From: Flavobacterium sp. ALD4
GTDB taxonomy: Bacteria > Bacteroidota > Bacteroidia > Flavobacteriales > Flavobacteriaceae
Direction of reading: 5' to 3'
Length of the DNA stretch: 64,000 nucleotides
Assembly: GCF_002836475.1 (NCBI RefSeq)
Contig: NZ_PJBJ01000023.1
Coordinates: 372,001-436,000 of the forward strand
In this document: positions 45,142 to 54,950 of the stretch, one piece after another
Numbering within the stretch: the first letter of the stretch is position 1
Layout of the letters: the number at the start of each line of letters is the position of its first letter
Notes under the pieces: model-generated
What the model saw: the letters and a program-made list of their open reading frames with translations, nothing else
Databases searched by the model: none
What the model was told of the DNA's origin: nothing
Position numbers and translations under genes: made by a program

Positions 45142-45149
45142 TAAATTTG
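45142..45149 (+). promoter_or_regulatory. purL -7 box
   Basis: TAAATTTG matches TAnnTTTG. The upstream TTG codon at 45147 overlaps the box, which shows that the true start must be the ATG at 45177. Confidence 0.55.
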
Positions 45150-45176
45150 CACCGAAATACAACAAACTACACAACA

Positions 45177-48100
45177 ATGATCCATTTCTTTGAAAACCAA
45201 AGCAACGCAATTTTTGCAGTACAAACGCAAGGCGAAATTTCAGCTCAAGACATTTCAAAATTAAACTGGCTTTTTGCCGACTCAAATAAAATCGAAAAAT
45301 CCGCACTGACGGATTTTTTTGTTGGTCCCCGCGCCGCAATGGTAACTCCTTGGAGTACCAATGCCGTTGAAATCACCCAAAATATGGCAATTTCAGGAAT
45401 CATCAGAATTGAGGAGTTTCATTATGCTTCGGCCGATACTGTGGATTTTGATCCCATGCTTTCGCAAAAATATTCCGAGTTAAATCAAACTATTTTCACC
45501 ATCGACATCGCACCGGAAACCATTTTAGATATTGATGATATTGCAGCATACAACAAAAAAGAAGGGTTGTCTTTAAGTCCTGATGAAGTGGAATACTTGG
45601 ATAACTTAGCTGTTAAAATAGGTAGAAAACTGACCGATTCTGAAATCTTTGGCTTCTCGCAAGCCAATTCAGAGCACTGTCGTCACAAGATTTTCAACGG
45701 AAAATTTGTTATTGATGGTGTAGAAAAAGAATCTTCTTTATTTAAAATGATTAAGAAAACATCGTTAGAAAATCCTAACGATATTGTTTCGGCATATAAA
45801 GATAATGTGGCTTTTGTAAAAGGACCTCGTGTAGAGCAATTTGCTCCAAAAAGCGCGGATAAACCTGATTTTTATCAAGTAACAGAATTTGACTCGGTTA
45901 TTTCCTTAAAAGCAGAAACACATAATTTCCCAACAACTGTAGAGCCTTTCAACGGAGCCGCAACCGGTTCAGGTGGAGAAATTCGCGATCGTTTAGCAGG
46001 TGGACAAGGTTCGTTGCCGATGGCAGGAACAGCAGTTTACATGACTTCGTATTCTCGATTAGAAGAAAATAGACCTTGGGAAAACGGAATGGCCGAACGA
46101 AAATGGTTGTACCAGACTCCAATGGATATTTTAATCAAAGCCTCTAACGGAGCGTCTGATTTTGGAAACAAATTCGGACAACCACTTATTACAGGTTCTA
46201 TCCTTACTTTCGAACACGAAGAAGATGCCCGTAAATTAGGTTTCGATAAAGTGATTATGCAAGCGGGTGGAATTGGTTACGGAAAATTAGAGCAAGCCAT
46301 TAAAAAAACACCACAAACAGGAGATAAAATCGTTATCCTAGGTGGAGAAAATTATAGAATCGGAATGGGTGGAGCTGCGGTTTCTTCTGCGGATACGGGT
46401 GCTTTTAGCTCTGGTATCGAGTTAAACGCAATCCAACGTTCGAATCCAGAAATGCAAAAAAGAGTTGCCAATGCCATTCGTGGATTGGTAGAAAGCAATG
46501 AAAACCCAATCGTATCCATTCACGATCACGGTGCTGGAGGACATCTAAACTGTCTTTCGGAACTGGTGGAAGATACAGGTGGATTAATTGATTTAGACAA
46601 ATTGCCTGTGGGTGACCCTACCCTTTCTGCAAAAGAAATCATTGGTAACGAGTCTCAAGAAAGAATGGGATTGGTTATTGGTCAGAAAGACATTGACACC
46701 TTACAAAAAATTGCCGACAGAGAGCGCGCTCCTATGTACCAAGTAGGTGACGTAACCGGAGACCATCGTTTTACTTTCGAATCAAAAACTACGGGTGCTA
46801 AACCAATGGATTTTGCTTTGGAAGACTTTTTTGGAAGTTCTCCAAAAGTGATCATGACCGATACAACTATCGACAGAAAATATACCGATTTAAATTATTC
46901 AAAAGATAAGATCTTAACTTATTTAGAGCAAGTGCTTCAATTAGAAGCAGTAGCTTGTAAAGACTGGTTGACAAATAAAGTAGACCGTTGTGTGGGTGGT
47001 AAAGTAGCCAAACAACAAAATACAGGACCATTACAATTGCCGTTGAATAACTGCGGTGTAATGGCTTTGGATTACAACGGAAAAGAGGGAGTTGCCACTT
47101 CTATAGGGCATTCGCCTGTAGCCGCTTTACTTGATCCTGTTGCAGGAAGTAGAACCGCTATTGCTGAGGCTTTATCAAATATTGTTTGGGCACCTATCAA
47201 AGACGGCTTGGACGGAATTTCATTATCTGCAAACTGGATGTGGGCTTGTAAAAACGAAGGAGAGGATGCTCGTTTGTACGCTGCCGTAGAAAGCTGTTCG
47301 AATTTTGCAATCGAATTGGGGATCAATATTCCAACAGGAAAAGACTCCCTTTCCATGAAACAGAAATACCCGAATGACGAAGTAATTGCGCCAGGAACAG
47401 TTATTATTTCGGCAGGTGGAAACTGTACCGATATCAGAAAAGTGGTAGAGCCTGTCCTTCAAAAAGACGGTGGGGCTATTTATTATATCAATTTATCGCA
47501 AGATGAATACAAACTGGGTGGCTCTTCGTTTGCACAAACGTTGAACACTATCGGGAAAGACGCACCAACAATTAAAGATGCCGCCTTCTTCAAACGAGCG
47601 TTCAATACCATTCAGGAATTAATCTTAGAAGACAATATTCTTGCTGGACATGACATAGGAAGTGGTGGTTTGATTACTACCCTTTTAGAAATGTGTTTTG
47701 CCGATAACAATTTAGGAGCTAAAATAGACTTCTCTGTTTTTGAAGAGAAAGACATCATCAAATATTTATTTGCAGAGAATATCGGAATTGTATTTCAGGC
47801 AAAAGACGATGCTGCATTGGAAAGCAAGCTAAACGCAAACAATGTCGCTTTCTACAAAATGGGAACTGTAACTGCCGAAGCGACTTTAGACCTTGGCCCT
47901 ATCAAATTAGACATTGCTAAGTACAGAGACATTTGGTTTAAAACTTCATTTTTATTAGATCAAAAACAATCTAAAAACGGAATGGCGCAAGCGCGTTTTG
48001 ACAATTATAAAAACCAAGCGTTAAACTATACTTTTCCAACACATTTCACAGGAAAAAAACCAGTTATCGATGCTTCAAAACCACGTCCAAAAGCGGCTAT

Positions 48101-48830
48101 TATCCGTGAAAAAGGAAGTAACTCAGAACGCGAAATGGCAAATGCCATGTATCTTGCCGGTTTTGATGTAAAAGACGTGCACATGACCGATTTGATTTCA
48201 GGTCGGGAGACATTAGAAGACATTCAGTTCATCGGAGCTGTAGGTGGATTCTCTAACTCAGATGTATTAGGTTCAGCCAAAGGTTGGGCAGGAGCATTTT
48301 TATACAACGAAAAAGCAAAAACCGCTTTAGATAATTTCTTTAAACGAGAAGATACTTTATCTGTTGGAATTTGTAACGGTTGTCAGTTGTTTATGGAACT
48401 GGAAGTAATCAATCCGGAGCACGATGTACACGGAAAAATGCTACACAACGAAAGTCACAAACACGAGAGTATCTTTACTTCGGTAACGGTACAAGAAAAT
48501 AAATCAGTGATGTTGTCAACATTGGCAGGAAGCACTTTGGGAGTTTGGGTTTCACACGGAGAAGGAAAATTCAACCTACCAATGAGTGAAGACAAGTATA
48601 ACATCGTGGCCAAATACGGTTATGAAGGCTATCCGGCAAATCCGAATGGTTCTGATTTCAACACCGCCATGCTATGCGACACTTCAGGTCGTCACTTAGT
48701 AATGATGCCGCACATTGAGCGTTCTACATTTCAATGGAACTGGGCGTATTATCCAAAGGATAAAAACGACGCAGTTTCGCCTTGGCATGAAGCCTTTGTG
48801 AATGCCAAAAAATGGATTGACAAAAAATAA
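45177..48830 (+). CDS. purL: phosphoribosylformylglycinamidine synthase
   Basis: About 1217 aa, the large single-chain PurL. N-terminal linker and FGAM synthase domain 1 with EHCRHKIFNGKF, KAETHNFPTTVEPFNGAATGSGGEIRDRLAGG (ATP and acceptor site), VSIHDHGAGGHLNCLSELVEDTGG, and IVFQAKDD in the second half. The glutaminase domain is in the last 240 residues, with Cys in VGICNGCQLFMELEV and the closing His in SHGEGKF. Catalyses step 4 of purine synthesis (FGAR + Gln + ATP to FGAM). The ATG at 45177 is preferred over the TTG at 45147. Confidence 0.97.
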   Translation: MIHFFENQSNAIFAVQTQGEISAQDISKLNWLFADSNKIEKSALTDFFVGPRAAMVTPWSTNAVEITQNMAISGIIRIEEFHYASADTVDFDPMLSQKYSELNQTIFTIDIAPETILDIDDIAAYNKKEGLSLSPDEVEYLDNLAVKIGRKLTDSEIFGFSQANSEHCRHKIFNGKFVIDGVEKESSLFKMIKKTSLENPNDIVSAYKDNVAFVKGPRVEQFAPKSADKPDFYQVTEFDSVISLKAETHNFPTTVEPFNGAATGSGGEIRDRLAGGQGSLPMAGTAVYMTSYSRLEENRPWENGMAERKWLYQTPMDILIKASNGASDFGNKFGQPLITGSILTFEHEEDARKLGFDKVIMQAGGIGYGKLEQAIKKTPQTGDKIVILGGENYRIGMGGAAVSSADTGAFSSGIELNAIQRSNPEMQKRVANAIRGLVESNENPIVSIHDHGAGGHLNCLSELVEDTGGLIDLDKLPVGDPTLSAKEIIGNESQERMGLVIGQKDIDTLQKIADRERAPMYQVGDVTGDHRFTFESKTTGAKPMDFALEDFFGSSPKVIMTDTTIDRKYTDLNYSKDKILTYLEQVLQLEAVACKDWLTNKVDRCVGGKVAKQQNTGPLQLPLNNCGVMALDYNGKEGVATSIGHSPVAALLDPVAGSRTAIAEALSNIVWAPIKDGLDGISLSANWMWACKNEGEDARLYAAVESCSNFAIELGINIPTGKDSLSMKQKYPNDEVIAPGTVIISAGGNCTDIRKVVEPVLQKDGGAIYYINLSQDEYKLGGSSFAQTLNTIGKDAPTIKDAAFFKRAFNTIQELILEDNILAGHDIGSGGLITTLLEMCFADNNLGAKIDFSVFEEKDIIKYLFAENIGIVFQAKDDAALESKLNANNVAFYKMGTVTAEATLDLGPIKLDIAKYRDIWFKTSFLLDQKQSKNGMAQARFDNYKNQALNYTFPTHFTGKKPVIDASKPRPKAAIIREKGSNSEREMANAMYLAGFDVKDVHMTDLISGRETLEDIQFIGAVGGFSNSDVLGSAKGWAGAFLYNEKAKTALDNFFKREDTLSVGICNGCQLFMELEVINPEHDVHGKMLHNESHKHESIFTSVTVQENKSVMLSTLAGSTLGVWVSHGEGKFNLPMSEDKYNIVAKYGYEGYPANPNGSDFNTAMLCDTSGRHLVMMPHIERSTFQWNWAYYPKDKNDAVSPWHEAFVNAKKWIDKK

Positions 48831-48850
48831 ATTTTCGTAATTTATATAAT

Positions 48851-48884
48851 AAAAAGCGTTCTCGAAAGAGAGCGCTTTTTTTAT
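48851..48884 (+). terminator. rho-independent terminator after purL
   Basis: AAAAAGCGTTCTC, GNRA-type loop GAAA, GAGAGCGCTTTTT plus T-run; one G-T pair in a 13-bp stem. Confidence 0.9.
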
Positions 48885-48904
48885 TGGATTTAATTATAGT
48901 ATTT

Positions 48905-49001
48905 TGGGAGTGACCACAAAGGTCAGGCTATTCGCTGCAATCTCTCTCGTCTCGTTTTAAGAATGTGACGAGAGCCGATTTCCGCTGCTATCCTTCACGT
49001 G
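48905..49001. repeat. intergenic palindromic repeat
   Basis: Contains TGACC ACAAA GGTCA (48911-48925), then CTCTCGTC (48944-48951) with GACGAGAG (48967-48974), and two related blocks, GCTATTCGCTGCAATC and GATTTCCGCTGCTATCC. GC-rich relative to the flanks. I recall similar GACCACAAAGGTC elements as dispersed intergenic repeats in Flavobacterium genomes (memory, not a search). Confidence 0.6.
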
Positions 49002-49096
49002 GTTTACACAAGAGCTATTCAACTAGTAGAATTATCCAATTCGTACCCATTTCATTGCTTTATGAACAAAAAAATTTGATAAATTTGGATTAAAAA

Positions 49097-50047
49097 TTAT
49101 ACCGTTAATATAGTAACGATCGCAGTAACTGGGCGTATTGCAGTCGTGTTTTCGATAGTTGGTCCTGCAACCCAAACTGTTTTATACGTAACTTCAGTAG
49201 CTGCTTTAGTAACGGCATTAGATCCCATCATGTATCGGATCATTTTTACCCACTTTTTCAACGCTTTATTTTTATTTAAAGTGCTTTCTAACCAGGTTTG
49301 CTTTGTACCTACTTTTTGAATATAGGGCGTATTAATCACCGTACAAGGCGTCCCCGATATTTTCTCAGTCAAAACTATATCTTTGGCACCATAATCAACA
49401 CAGGCTTGTTTGTATTCCTCTGAAACGCCAGACTCCAATGAGGCTATAAAAGGGCTGCCTACTGATACGCCGATAGCACCATAACTTAACATTTTATCTA
49501 AATCTGATTTAGTACTCACCCCCCCGGCAGAAATAACAGGTAATCCGGTATTTAAATTTAGGTCTTTAATCAATTGCTCCGGAGCTTGGGGTCCCCTATG
49601 TCCTCCAGCCAGATTGTTAACCGCTATTAAGGCATCAGCACCAAGACTTTCCACTTTTTTGGCGAAAGCCAAGTCGGTAACATCACAAAAAACTTTAATC
49701 CCAACTTTATGGGCCGCCTTAATAGTTTCTTCAGGTGAACCCAAAGAAGTGATAATAAAATCTACTTTTTCTTCACACAAAACAGCTAATTGATCTTTAT
49801 ATTTGATATTTGATTTATTGACAATCAAATTATAACCAAAACTACCTCCTGGCACTTTAGCTGCCTTAAGTTCAATAATGGAAGCGCGCAATTCCTCTAA
49901 TGTGCGATAATTTAAGGCTGGTATGCAACCCGCCACACCCGCTTTCATTCCTTCAATTACCATTTTATTATTTGAAACCAGAAACATAGGTGCCATTATC
50001 AGCGGTTGATTGATATTCAAAAGGGAAGTTAACGTAGGCTTTGTCAT
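49097..50047 (-). CDS. nitronate monooxygenase family protein
   Basis: About 316 aa from the ATG at 50047 (the frame to 50071 adds 8 residues without support). FMN-dependent NMO/2-nitropropane dioxygenase-like TIM barrel: PLIMAPMFLVSN near residue 16, GGSFGYNLIVN near 70, DALIAVNNLAGGHRG near 137 (HRG motif), SAGGVSTKSDLDKMLSYGAIGVSVGSPF near 165-190. Oxidises nitronates or acts as an NAD(P)H-quinone reductase; the real substrate is open. The promoter carries the same operator as the marR-fad operon. Confidence 0.88.
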   Translation of the reverse strand: MTKPTLTSLLNINQPLIMAPMFLVSNNKMVIEGMKAGVAGCIPALNYRTLEELRASIIELKAAKVPGGSFGYNLIVNKSNIKYKDQLAVLCEEKVDFIITSLGSPEETIKAAHKVGIKVFCDVTDLAFAKKVESLGADALIAVNNLAGGHRGPQAPEQLIKDLNLNTGLPVISAGGVSTKSDLDKMLSYGAIGVSVGSPFIASLESGVSEEYKQACVDYGAKDIVLTEKISGTPCTVINTPYIQKVGTKQTWLESTLNKNKALKKWVKMIRYMMGSNAVTKAATEVTYKTVWVAGPTIENTTAIRPVTAIVTILTV

Positions 50048-50068
50048 TACTTTAAGTTTTAATTGAAA

Positions 50069-50101
50069 CAAATATAATAAAATATACTATGCACGCCTAC
50101 T
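50069..50101 (-). promoter_or_regulatory. nitronate monooxygenase promoter with MarR-type operator
   Basis: Minus strand: AGTAGGCGTGCATAGT (50101-50086), 9-bp spacer, TATATTTG (50076-50069). Matches 58845-58877 in 14 of 16 operator bases, with the same spacer length and an identical box. No TTG at -33, so an activator or the operator replaces it. Confidence 0.6.
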
Positions 50102-50378
50102 ATATACAAAGTAAAAGAAAAGTCGAGACTCAAAGAAAAAATAAGCGGTTTTAATGGAAAAATGGGTAATCTGTCGGCAGCTGTATTGACTGCAGACGGA
50201 TAAAATGTCAAAGTTAATAGACCACGAACGAAATTAAATTAGGCAAAACTGAAATGCTTAGGTTCCCTGATGCCAATAATCACCATCGACTCCCGATACG
50301 GCAACCCCATCCACCACACTGATCTCATTTTTTTTTCAGTTTCAAAATAAACAGCTAAAAAAATCGAGCCTTTTTTAA
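50102..50378. other. spacer
   Basis: No coding signal; CGGCAGCTG/CTGCAGACG patches near 50175-50200 are weakly palindromic. Confidence 0.3.
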
Positions 50379-50437
50379 GCACCAATAAAAAAAGAGCAGA
50401 AAGCGTTTTTATCACTTTCTGCTCTTTTTTCAGTGCT
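50379..50437. terminator. large bidirectional hairpin
   Basis: Perfect 16-bp stem AAAAAAGAGCAGAAAG (50388-50403) with CTTTCTGCTCTTTTTT (50415-50430), nested inside AGCAC (50379-50383) with GTGCT (50433-50437). A terminator by form, but it stands 168 bp beyond the nearest gene end on the minus strand and far from any plus-strand gene, so it could also end an unannotated small transcript. Confidence 0.7.
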
Positions 50438-50599
50438 CAATAATAATTAGTCTCACAAACTAATACCTTTAATGTATAAATGTATAGTCACGATGGCACT
50501 ATTGTTAATCTCTAAAGTCTATGTCACGTTAAGATACTACTACAGCTATTTTGTTTATTATTTTATCTATAACTGTGACAATGAATCTGCCTACATTAA

Positions 50600-50788
50600 T
50601 TAATCTATGTTAATTTCAACATTTTCCATAAAAATTTCAGGTTCCCTTATAGTTAACCAATAATCGGCAACGATACTTAAAACGACATCCTTTAAACCAG
50701 TCAAAGAGCTTTCTATTTGATGTTCTTCGTCTTTAATTACTTCAATAAGCATTTCATTCACTTTTCTGATTTTTTCTGAATTCGTCAT
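50600..50788 (-). CDS. small hypothetical protein, 62 aa
   Basis: MTNSEKIRKVNEMLIEVIKDEEHQIESSLTGLKDVVLSIV then ADYWLTIREPEIFMENVEINID. Mostly helical and acidic at the end; no signal. Not recognised. The strong hairpin at 50379-50437 lies downstream and may terminate it. Confidence 0.45.
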   Translation of the reverse strand: MTNSEKIRKVNEMLIEVIKDEEHQIESSLTGLKDVVLSIVADYWLTIREPEIFMENVEINID

Positions 50789-51447
50789 CTTGTTTATTAT
50801 TTAATTGCTAACTATAGGTCTAATTACATGTCTGAAGTTCCCTCAATGTTAGTGCCTAACCTATTAAGAGGCTTCAACTTAAGGGGCGCTTAAATCTTCA
50901 TTCTTTTCGAGCTAAAAGTAAATGAAATAACTCTTTACGGCAATACCCACTTTTAGTGATATTTTAAATACGAAACAGAAACTAAATTTAGAAAATAAAA
51001 ACTGTTTAATAAAACCCCTAAAACGAATTAATAGGTATCAAGCTCGTGTACAATTTCCTTAGTCAACGCTATAAAACGACTATGTCATTATTCTATCCTA
51101 TCAAACTACTTCTTCTGATACCATCAAACAGAATCTATACATTGTAAAAAAAGCTGCTTCATCGCCTGTTTTTACATGACCGCAATGCGAGTAGCTAACC
51201 TATAGTTTATTATATATTTATAATTTATCTGTAGAAAAACGAATCCTATTATTCTTGTAATAATTGTTTGAAAATCAAAATCGGTAAAGTTGATAGTAAC
51301 TTGAGTATTCATTTTATTTATATTTCCTTTACCTAATTCCAATAAGCGATGCAAAGGTTTGTCTCGTTTTATGAGCTACATTTAATGACTATTTATATTT
51401 AGAAATTATAGAAAGCATGGAATCTTTTTTTTACTTTAGTAAAAAAA
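50789..51447. other. spacer
   Basis: 659 bp with no intact gene. A 60-codon minus-strand frame (51172-51354) is not supported. Confidence 0.35.
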
Positions 51448-51693
51448 ATGGCTGATATTTCTTTAACAGACTGGGTCGGTTATTTAGCATCACTAACATT
51501 GATGATTTCATTTTTAATGAAAAACTTCAATACATTCCGTATAATAAATTCAATCGGAGCATTGCTATTTATCATTTACGGAATTATGTTGGCCATCTCC
51601 TGGCCAATCATCATAACGAACGCCTTTATTTTAGGAGTGAATATATATTATTTAACAAAGTACTATCTCAAACCTGACCGCACGCAAACGTAA
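51448..51693 (+). CDS. small YgjV-like membrane protein
   Basis: 81 aa. MADISLTDWVGYLASLTLMISFLMKN, then two more hydrophobic helices (INSIGALLFIIYGIMLAISWPIIITNAFILGVNIYYL). Three short helices resemble the YgjV/SWEET-like inner membrane family, sometimes mislabelled as uroporphyrinogen decarboxylase. Transport role unproven. Confidence 0.75.
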   Translation: MADISLTDWVGYLASLTLMISFLMKNFNTFRIINSIGALLFIIYGIMLAISWPIIITNAFILGVNIYYLTKYYLKPDRTQT

Positions 51694-51800
51694 TTTGACT
51701 TCAATATATTTTACATGGAACTATAATCGGGTTCTTTTAAAAAATAGAGAGACCGTCTCAAAAGACAGCCTCTATTAATTTTCATTGAAAATAAAATTTT

Positions 51801-52748
51801 TCAATACTCTATTTCTTTTTCCAAAATTTTGTCACTATAATACGCTATTTCGTTGGTAATCATTCCCTCATCATTGAAAGTGTCAATAAAAAGAATTGGC
51901 ATGACTATTTTTTTATTGTCTGATTTTCTCGTCATGTTACAATTCCACCAGGACTGTACGACTTTAGCATCTCCAAGTTCATAATTTAAATAATCAGGAT
52001 ACCCTCTTACGTCCATACTTGTAACGTCAAATTGTTGCATCATTTTTTTATCCATTTCTTTCATTTGGTCCAATGTTAAACTTTTTTCATCTGGAGCCAT
52101 ATTACTATTTCTAAAACTTGCCTTTTTATCATAAAAACTATAGGCTTTATCGTAATCTTTGTTTTCAAATGCGTGAACCATCACTCTTACTTTGTTGATA
52201 TAGTCATGATGATTGTATATGGTTCCGTTTTTTCTGACACTATAACTATCTCTTACTTCATTTCCAATACCTGCGTCAGAATACGTCATTATTGATTTTA
52301 TTTTGTTGTCTTTATTTACTACGAATAATCGATGCATAGGCATGTCTATCTTTACGCCAGTCGTTTTGTGCACTCCTTTCACATCTTCCCAAGTCTGTAC
52401 CCAAACAACGTCTTTTTGACTGTCATCGGTATATTCTAATGCATCAGGATAAGCCCCTGCCGAACGTTTGATACTCAGATAATCAATGTTATCTTTCCAG
52501 TTTTTAACACTTCTTAAAAAAGAAGCTTTATCGCTCCCCTTATCGTCCTTATTGCTACCATCAAAGGATTTAAAATCATCTGCTAAATAACCTGCAACCT
52601 TATTCTCATCTCCATTAACAAAAGCTTTAATCATGCCTTCCACTACCGTAATGGCAGGATGATCAACATAAATAGTACCATTAGCTTTCTTTTGCGCGTA
52701 TGTAATGAAAGTTGCTCCCATCATCACAATTAGTAATACTTTTTTCAT
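51801..52748 (-). CDS. exported tandem NTF2/SnoaL-like protein
   Basis: 315 aa with signal peptide MKKVLLIVMMGATFITYA. Two NTF2-like domains in tandem: NGTIYVDHPAITVVEGMIKAFVNGD (about residue 23) and NGTIYNHHDYINKVRVMVHAFENKD (about residue 176); each is followed by a matching strand set (SAGAYPDALEYTDDSQKDVVWVQTW and VRGYPDYLNYELGDAKVVQSWW). The repeat shows an internal duplication. Probably a periplasmic or surface ligand-binding protein; function unknown. Confidence 0.8.
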   Translation of the reverse strand: MKKVLLIVMMGATFITYAQKKANGTIYVDHPAITVVEGMIKAFVNGDENKVAGYLADDFKSFDGSNKDDKGSDKASFLRSVKNWKDNIDYLSIKRSAGAYPDALEYTDDSQKDVVWVQTWEDVKGVHKTTGVKIDMPMHRLFVVNKDNKIKSIMTYSDAGIGNEVRDSYSVRKNGTIYNHHDYINKVRVMVHAFENKDYDKAYSFYDKKASFRNSNMAPDEKSLTLDQMKEMDKKMMQQFDVTSMDVRGYPDYLNYELGDAKVVQSWWNCNMTRKSDNKKIVMPILFIDTFNDEGMITNEIAYYSDKILEKEIEY

Positions 52749-53171
52749 TTTATTGATAGTATTGATTAATAATACATTAAATATACATATAATTAACTAA
52801 TTACCTGATATACAATAATATATAAAATTTAAGTTTTAACCAAAAAATGATTTAAAAAGCATAATAATACCCGAAAATCCTTTTCGAGCTAAAATCTAAG
52901 TTTTAGAAACATGATTCTAAAGGAGTCGATTACTGAAAAACTTCTGTTTTTTTAAAAAGTTTAAATTCAATTGGACACCATCACACCTTTGAAAAACGAA
53001 AAACTACCATTAATAGAAAATGGAAGATCCCTCTCTACAAAAAAAAATAACTTTAGGCAGATACATAACACTCCCAAACATTATTAAATTCTGTCAATAC
53101 CGCTATTTAATCTGTAAAAAAAAGTAATTATCGTTATTTTTTAACTATTTTGCAGTAACATTTAATATTCT
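52749..53171. other. spacer
   Basis: AT-rich, no gene. Upstream of the first acyl-CoA ligase, CTATTTTGCAGTAACATT (53145-53162) resembles a -7 region and matches the same position upstream of the second ligase. Confidence 0.35.
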
Positions 53172-54950
53172 ATGATGACATCCGTAACCCGAATTTTTGA
53201 TTTTCCATATTATCAATTAGAAAAATATTCCTCTATACCAGATGCTTTCGTAACAAAGAAAAATGGTGTTTGGAAAAAAACTTCAACGGTAGAATTTATT
53301 TCCAAAGTCAATGCTGTTTCCAGGGCACTCTTGAAAATGGGTATACAGAAAGACGATAAAATCGCGATGATTTCCACTAACAACAGAACGGAATGGAGCA
53401 TTGTTGATATTGGGATTCTACAAACGGGCGCGCAAAATGTTCCGATATACCCCACAATCACAGCAGATGATTACGCCTATATACTGAATCATTCTGGCGC
53501 AACTTACTGTTTTATATCGGACGGAGAAATACTTCAAAAAGTAAATTCAATACGAGCTAAAGTTCCGGCTTTACAACAAGTGTACTCCTTTGATGAAATT
53601 GCAGGCTGTAAAAACTGGTCAGAATTGCTTCTTCTTGGAGAAGACCGAAGCAATCAAAATGAACTTGAAGAAAGAAAAGAAAAAGTGCTGCCGGAAGACT
53701 TGGCAACCATTATCTATACCTCTGGAACGACCGGAACGCCGAAAGGGGTTATGCTTTCTCACCAGAATCTTGTTTCCAATGTCCGCGGTATTATTCATTT
53801 AATTCCCTTCCCAGCCGGAAAAGGAAAAGCGCTGAGCTTCCTTCCTGTCTGTCATATTTTTGAACGAGTCACTTTATATGTCTATCAATATTATGGTGTT
53901 TCCGTTTATTTTGGAGAATCTATAGAAAAAATAAGTGCGAACCTTAAAGAAGTAAAACCAAATGTAATTACTGCAGTTCCAAGACTCTTGGAAAAAGTAT
54001 ATGATAAAATATATTCAAAAGGAACGGAGTTGACTGGAATTAAAAAGAAGCTTTTCTTTTGGGCCATCAATTTAGGCTTGCAATTTGAGCCATACGGAAC
54101 CAACGGTTTATGGTATAAAATACAACTGAAAATTACCCGAAAATTAATTTTCAGTAAATGGAAAGAAGGATTAGGTGGGAATCTCGAAGTGATAGTTACC
54201 GGTAGCGCTGCATTACAACCCAGATTAGCGCGTATTTTTGCGGCAGCAGCAATTCCAGTGTTAGAAGGCTATGGCCTAACAGAAACTTCCCCTGTAATTT
54301 CAGCAAATAATTTAAAAAATAAAGGTTTCAGGATAGGAACGGTAGGAAAGTTAATTGAGTATGTAGAAGTTAAAATTGCCGAAGACGGTGAAATACTTTG
54401 TAAAGGACCTAACGTGATGATGGGTTATTTTAAAGAGGAAACGCTAACCAATGAAGTCCTGATTGACGGTTATTTCCATACTGGCGACATTGGAACCCTT
54501 GACAAAGACGGCTTCTTAAAGATCACGGATCGCAAGAAGGAAATGTTCAAAACCTCTGGAGGAAAGTATATAGCACCGCAATTAATAGAAAACACAATGA
54601 AACAATCCCGTTTTATTGAACAGATTATGGTCATAGGAGAAGGCCAAAAAATGCCGGCAGCTTTTATCCAACCTAATTTTGAATTCCTTAAAGAATGGGC
54701 AGTTATCCATAAAATAGATATTGGAAAAAGCAATGATGAGCATGTTCTTCATGAAAAAGTATTGGAACGCATACAGCAAGATATTGACAGTTTGAATGAC
54801 AAATTCGGAAGTTGGGAAAAAATCAAACGATTCGAATTGACGCCAGATGTTTGGTCTATCGACGGAGGACAATTGACTCCAACACTGAAACTGAAAAGAA
54901 AAATTATTAAAGAGCTTTACAAAGACCAGTACCACAAAATATACAGCTAG
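53172..54950 (+). CDS. fadD: long-chain fatty acid--CoA ligase (copy 1)
   Basis: 592 aa AMP-forming acyl-CoA synthetase. Motifs: IIYTSGTTGTPKGVMLSH (P-loop, about 178), EGYGLTETSP (about 363), YFHTGDIGTLDKDGFLKITDRKKEMFKTSGGKYIAP (about 435-470) and the C-terminal TPTLKLKRK with the catalytic Lys. Activates long-chain fatty acids to acyl-CoA at the inner membrane or in the cytoplasm. About 70 percent identical over its length (by eye) to the next gene, 348 bp downstream. Confidence 0.92.
   Translation: MMTSVTRIFDFPYYQLEKYSSIPDAFVTKKNGVWKKTSTVEFISKVNAVSRALLKMGIQKDDKIAMISTNNRTEWSIVDIGILQTGAQNVPIYPTITADDYAYILNHSGATYCFISDGEILQKVNSIRAKVPALQQVYSFDEIAGCKNWSELLLLGEDRSNQNELEERKEKVLPEDLATIIYTSGTTGTPKGVMLSHQNLVSNVRGIIHLIPFPAGKGKALSFLPVCHIFERVTLYVYQYYGVSVYFGESIEKISANLKEVKPNVITAVPRLLEKVYDKIYSKGTELTGIKKKLFFWAINLGLQFEPYGTNGLWYKIQLKITRKLIFSKWKEGLGGNLEVIVTGSAALQPRLARIFAAAAIPVLEGYGLTETSPVISANNLKNKGFRIGTVGKLIEYVEVKIAEDGEILCKGPNVMMGYFKEETLTNEVLIDGYFHTGDIGTLDKDGFLKITDRKKEMFKTSGGKYIAPQLIENTMKQSRFIEQIMVIGEGQKMPAAFIQPNFEFLKEWAVIHKIDIGKSNDEHVLHEKVLERIQQDIDSLNDKFGSWEKIKRFELTPDVWSIDGGQLTPTLKLKRKIIKELYKDQYHKIYS

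Noticed and set aside
45147-45176. TTG start for purL
   Set aside because: It overlaps the -7 promoter box; the ATG at 45177 begins the conserved protein.
51172-51354. 60-codon minus-strand frame in a spacer
   Set aside because: No family match, no ribosome binding site, composition like the AT-rich spacer.
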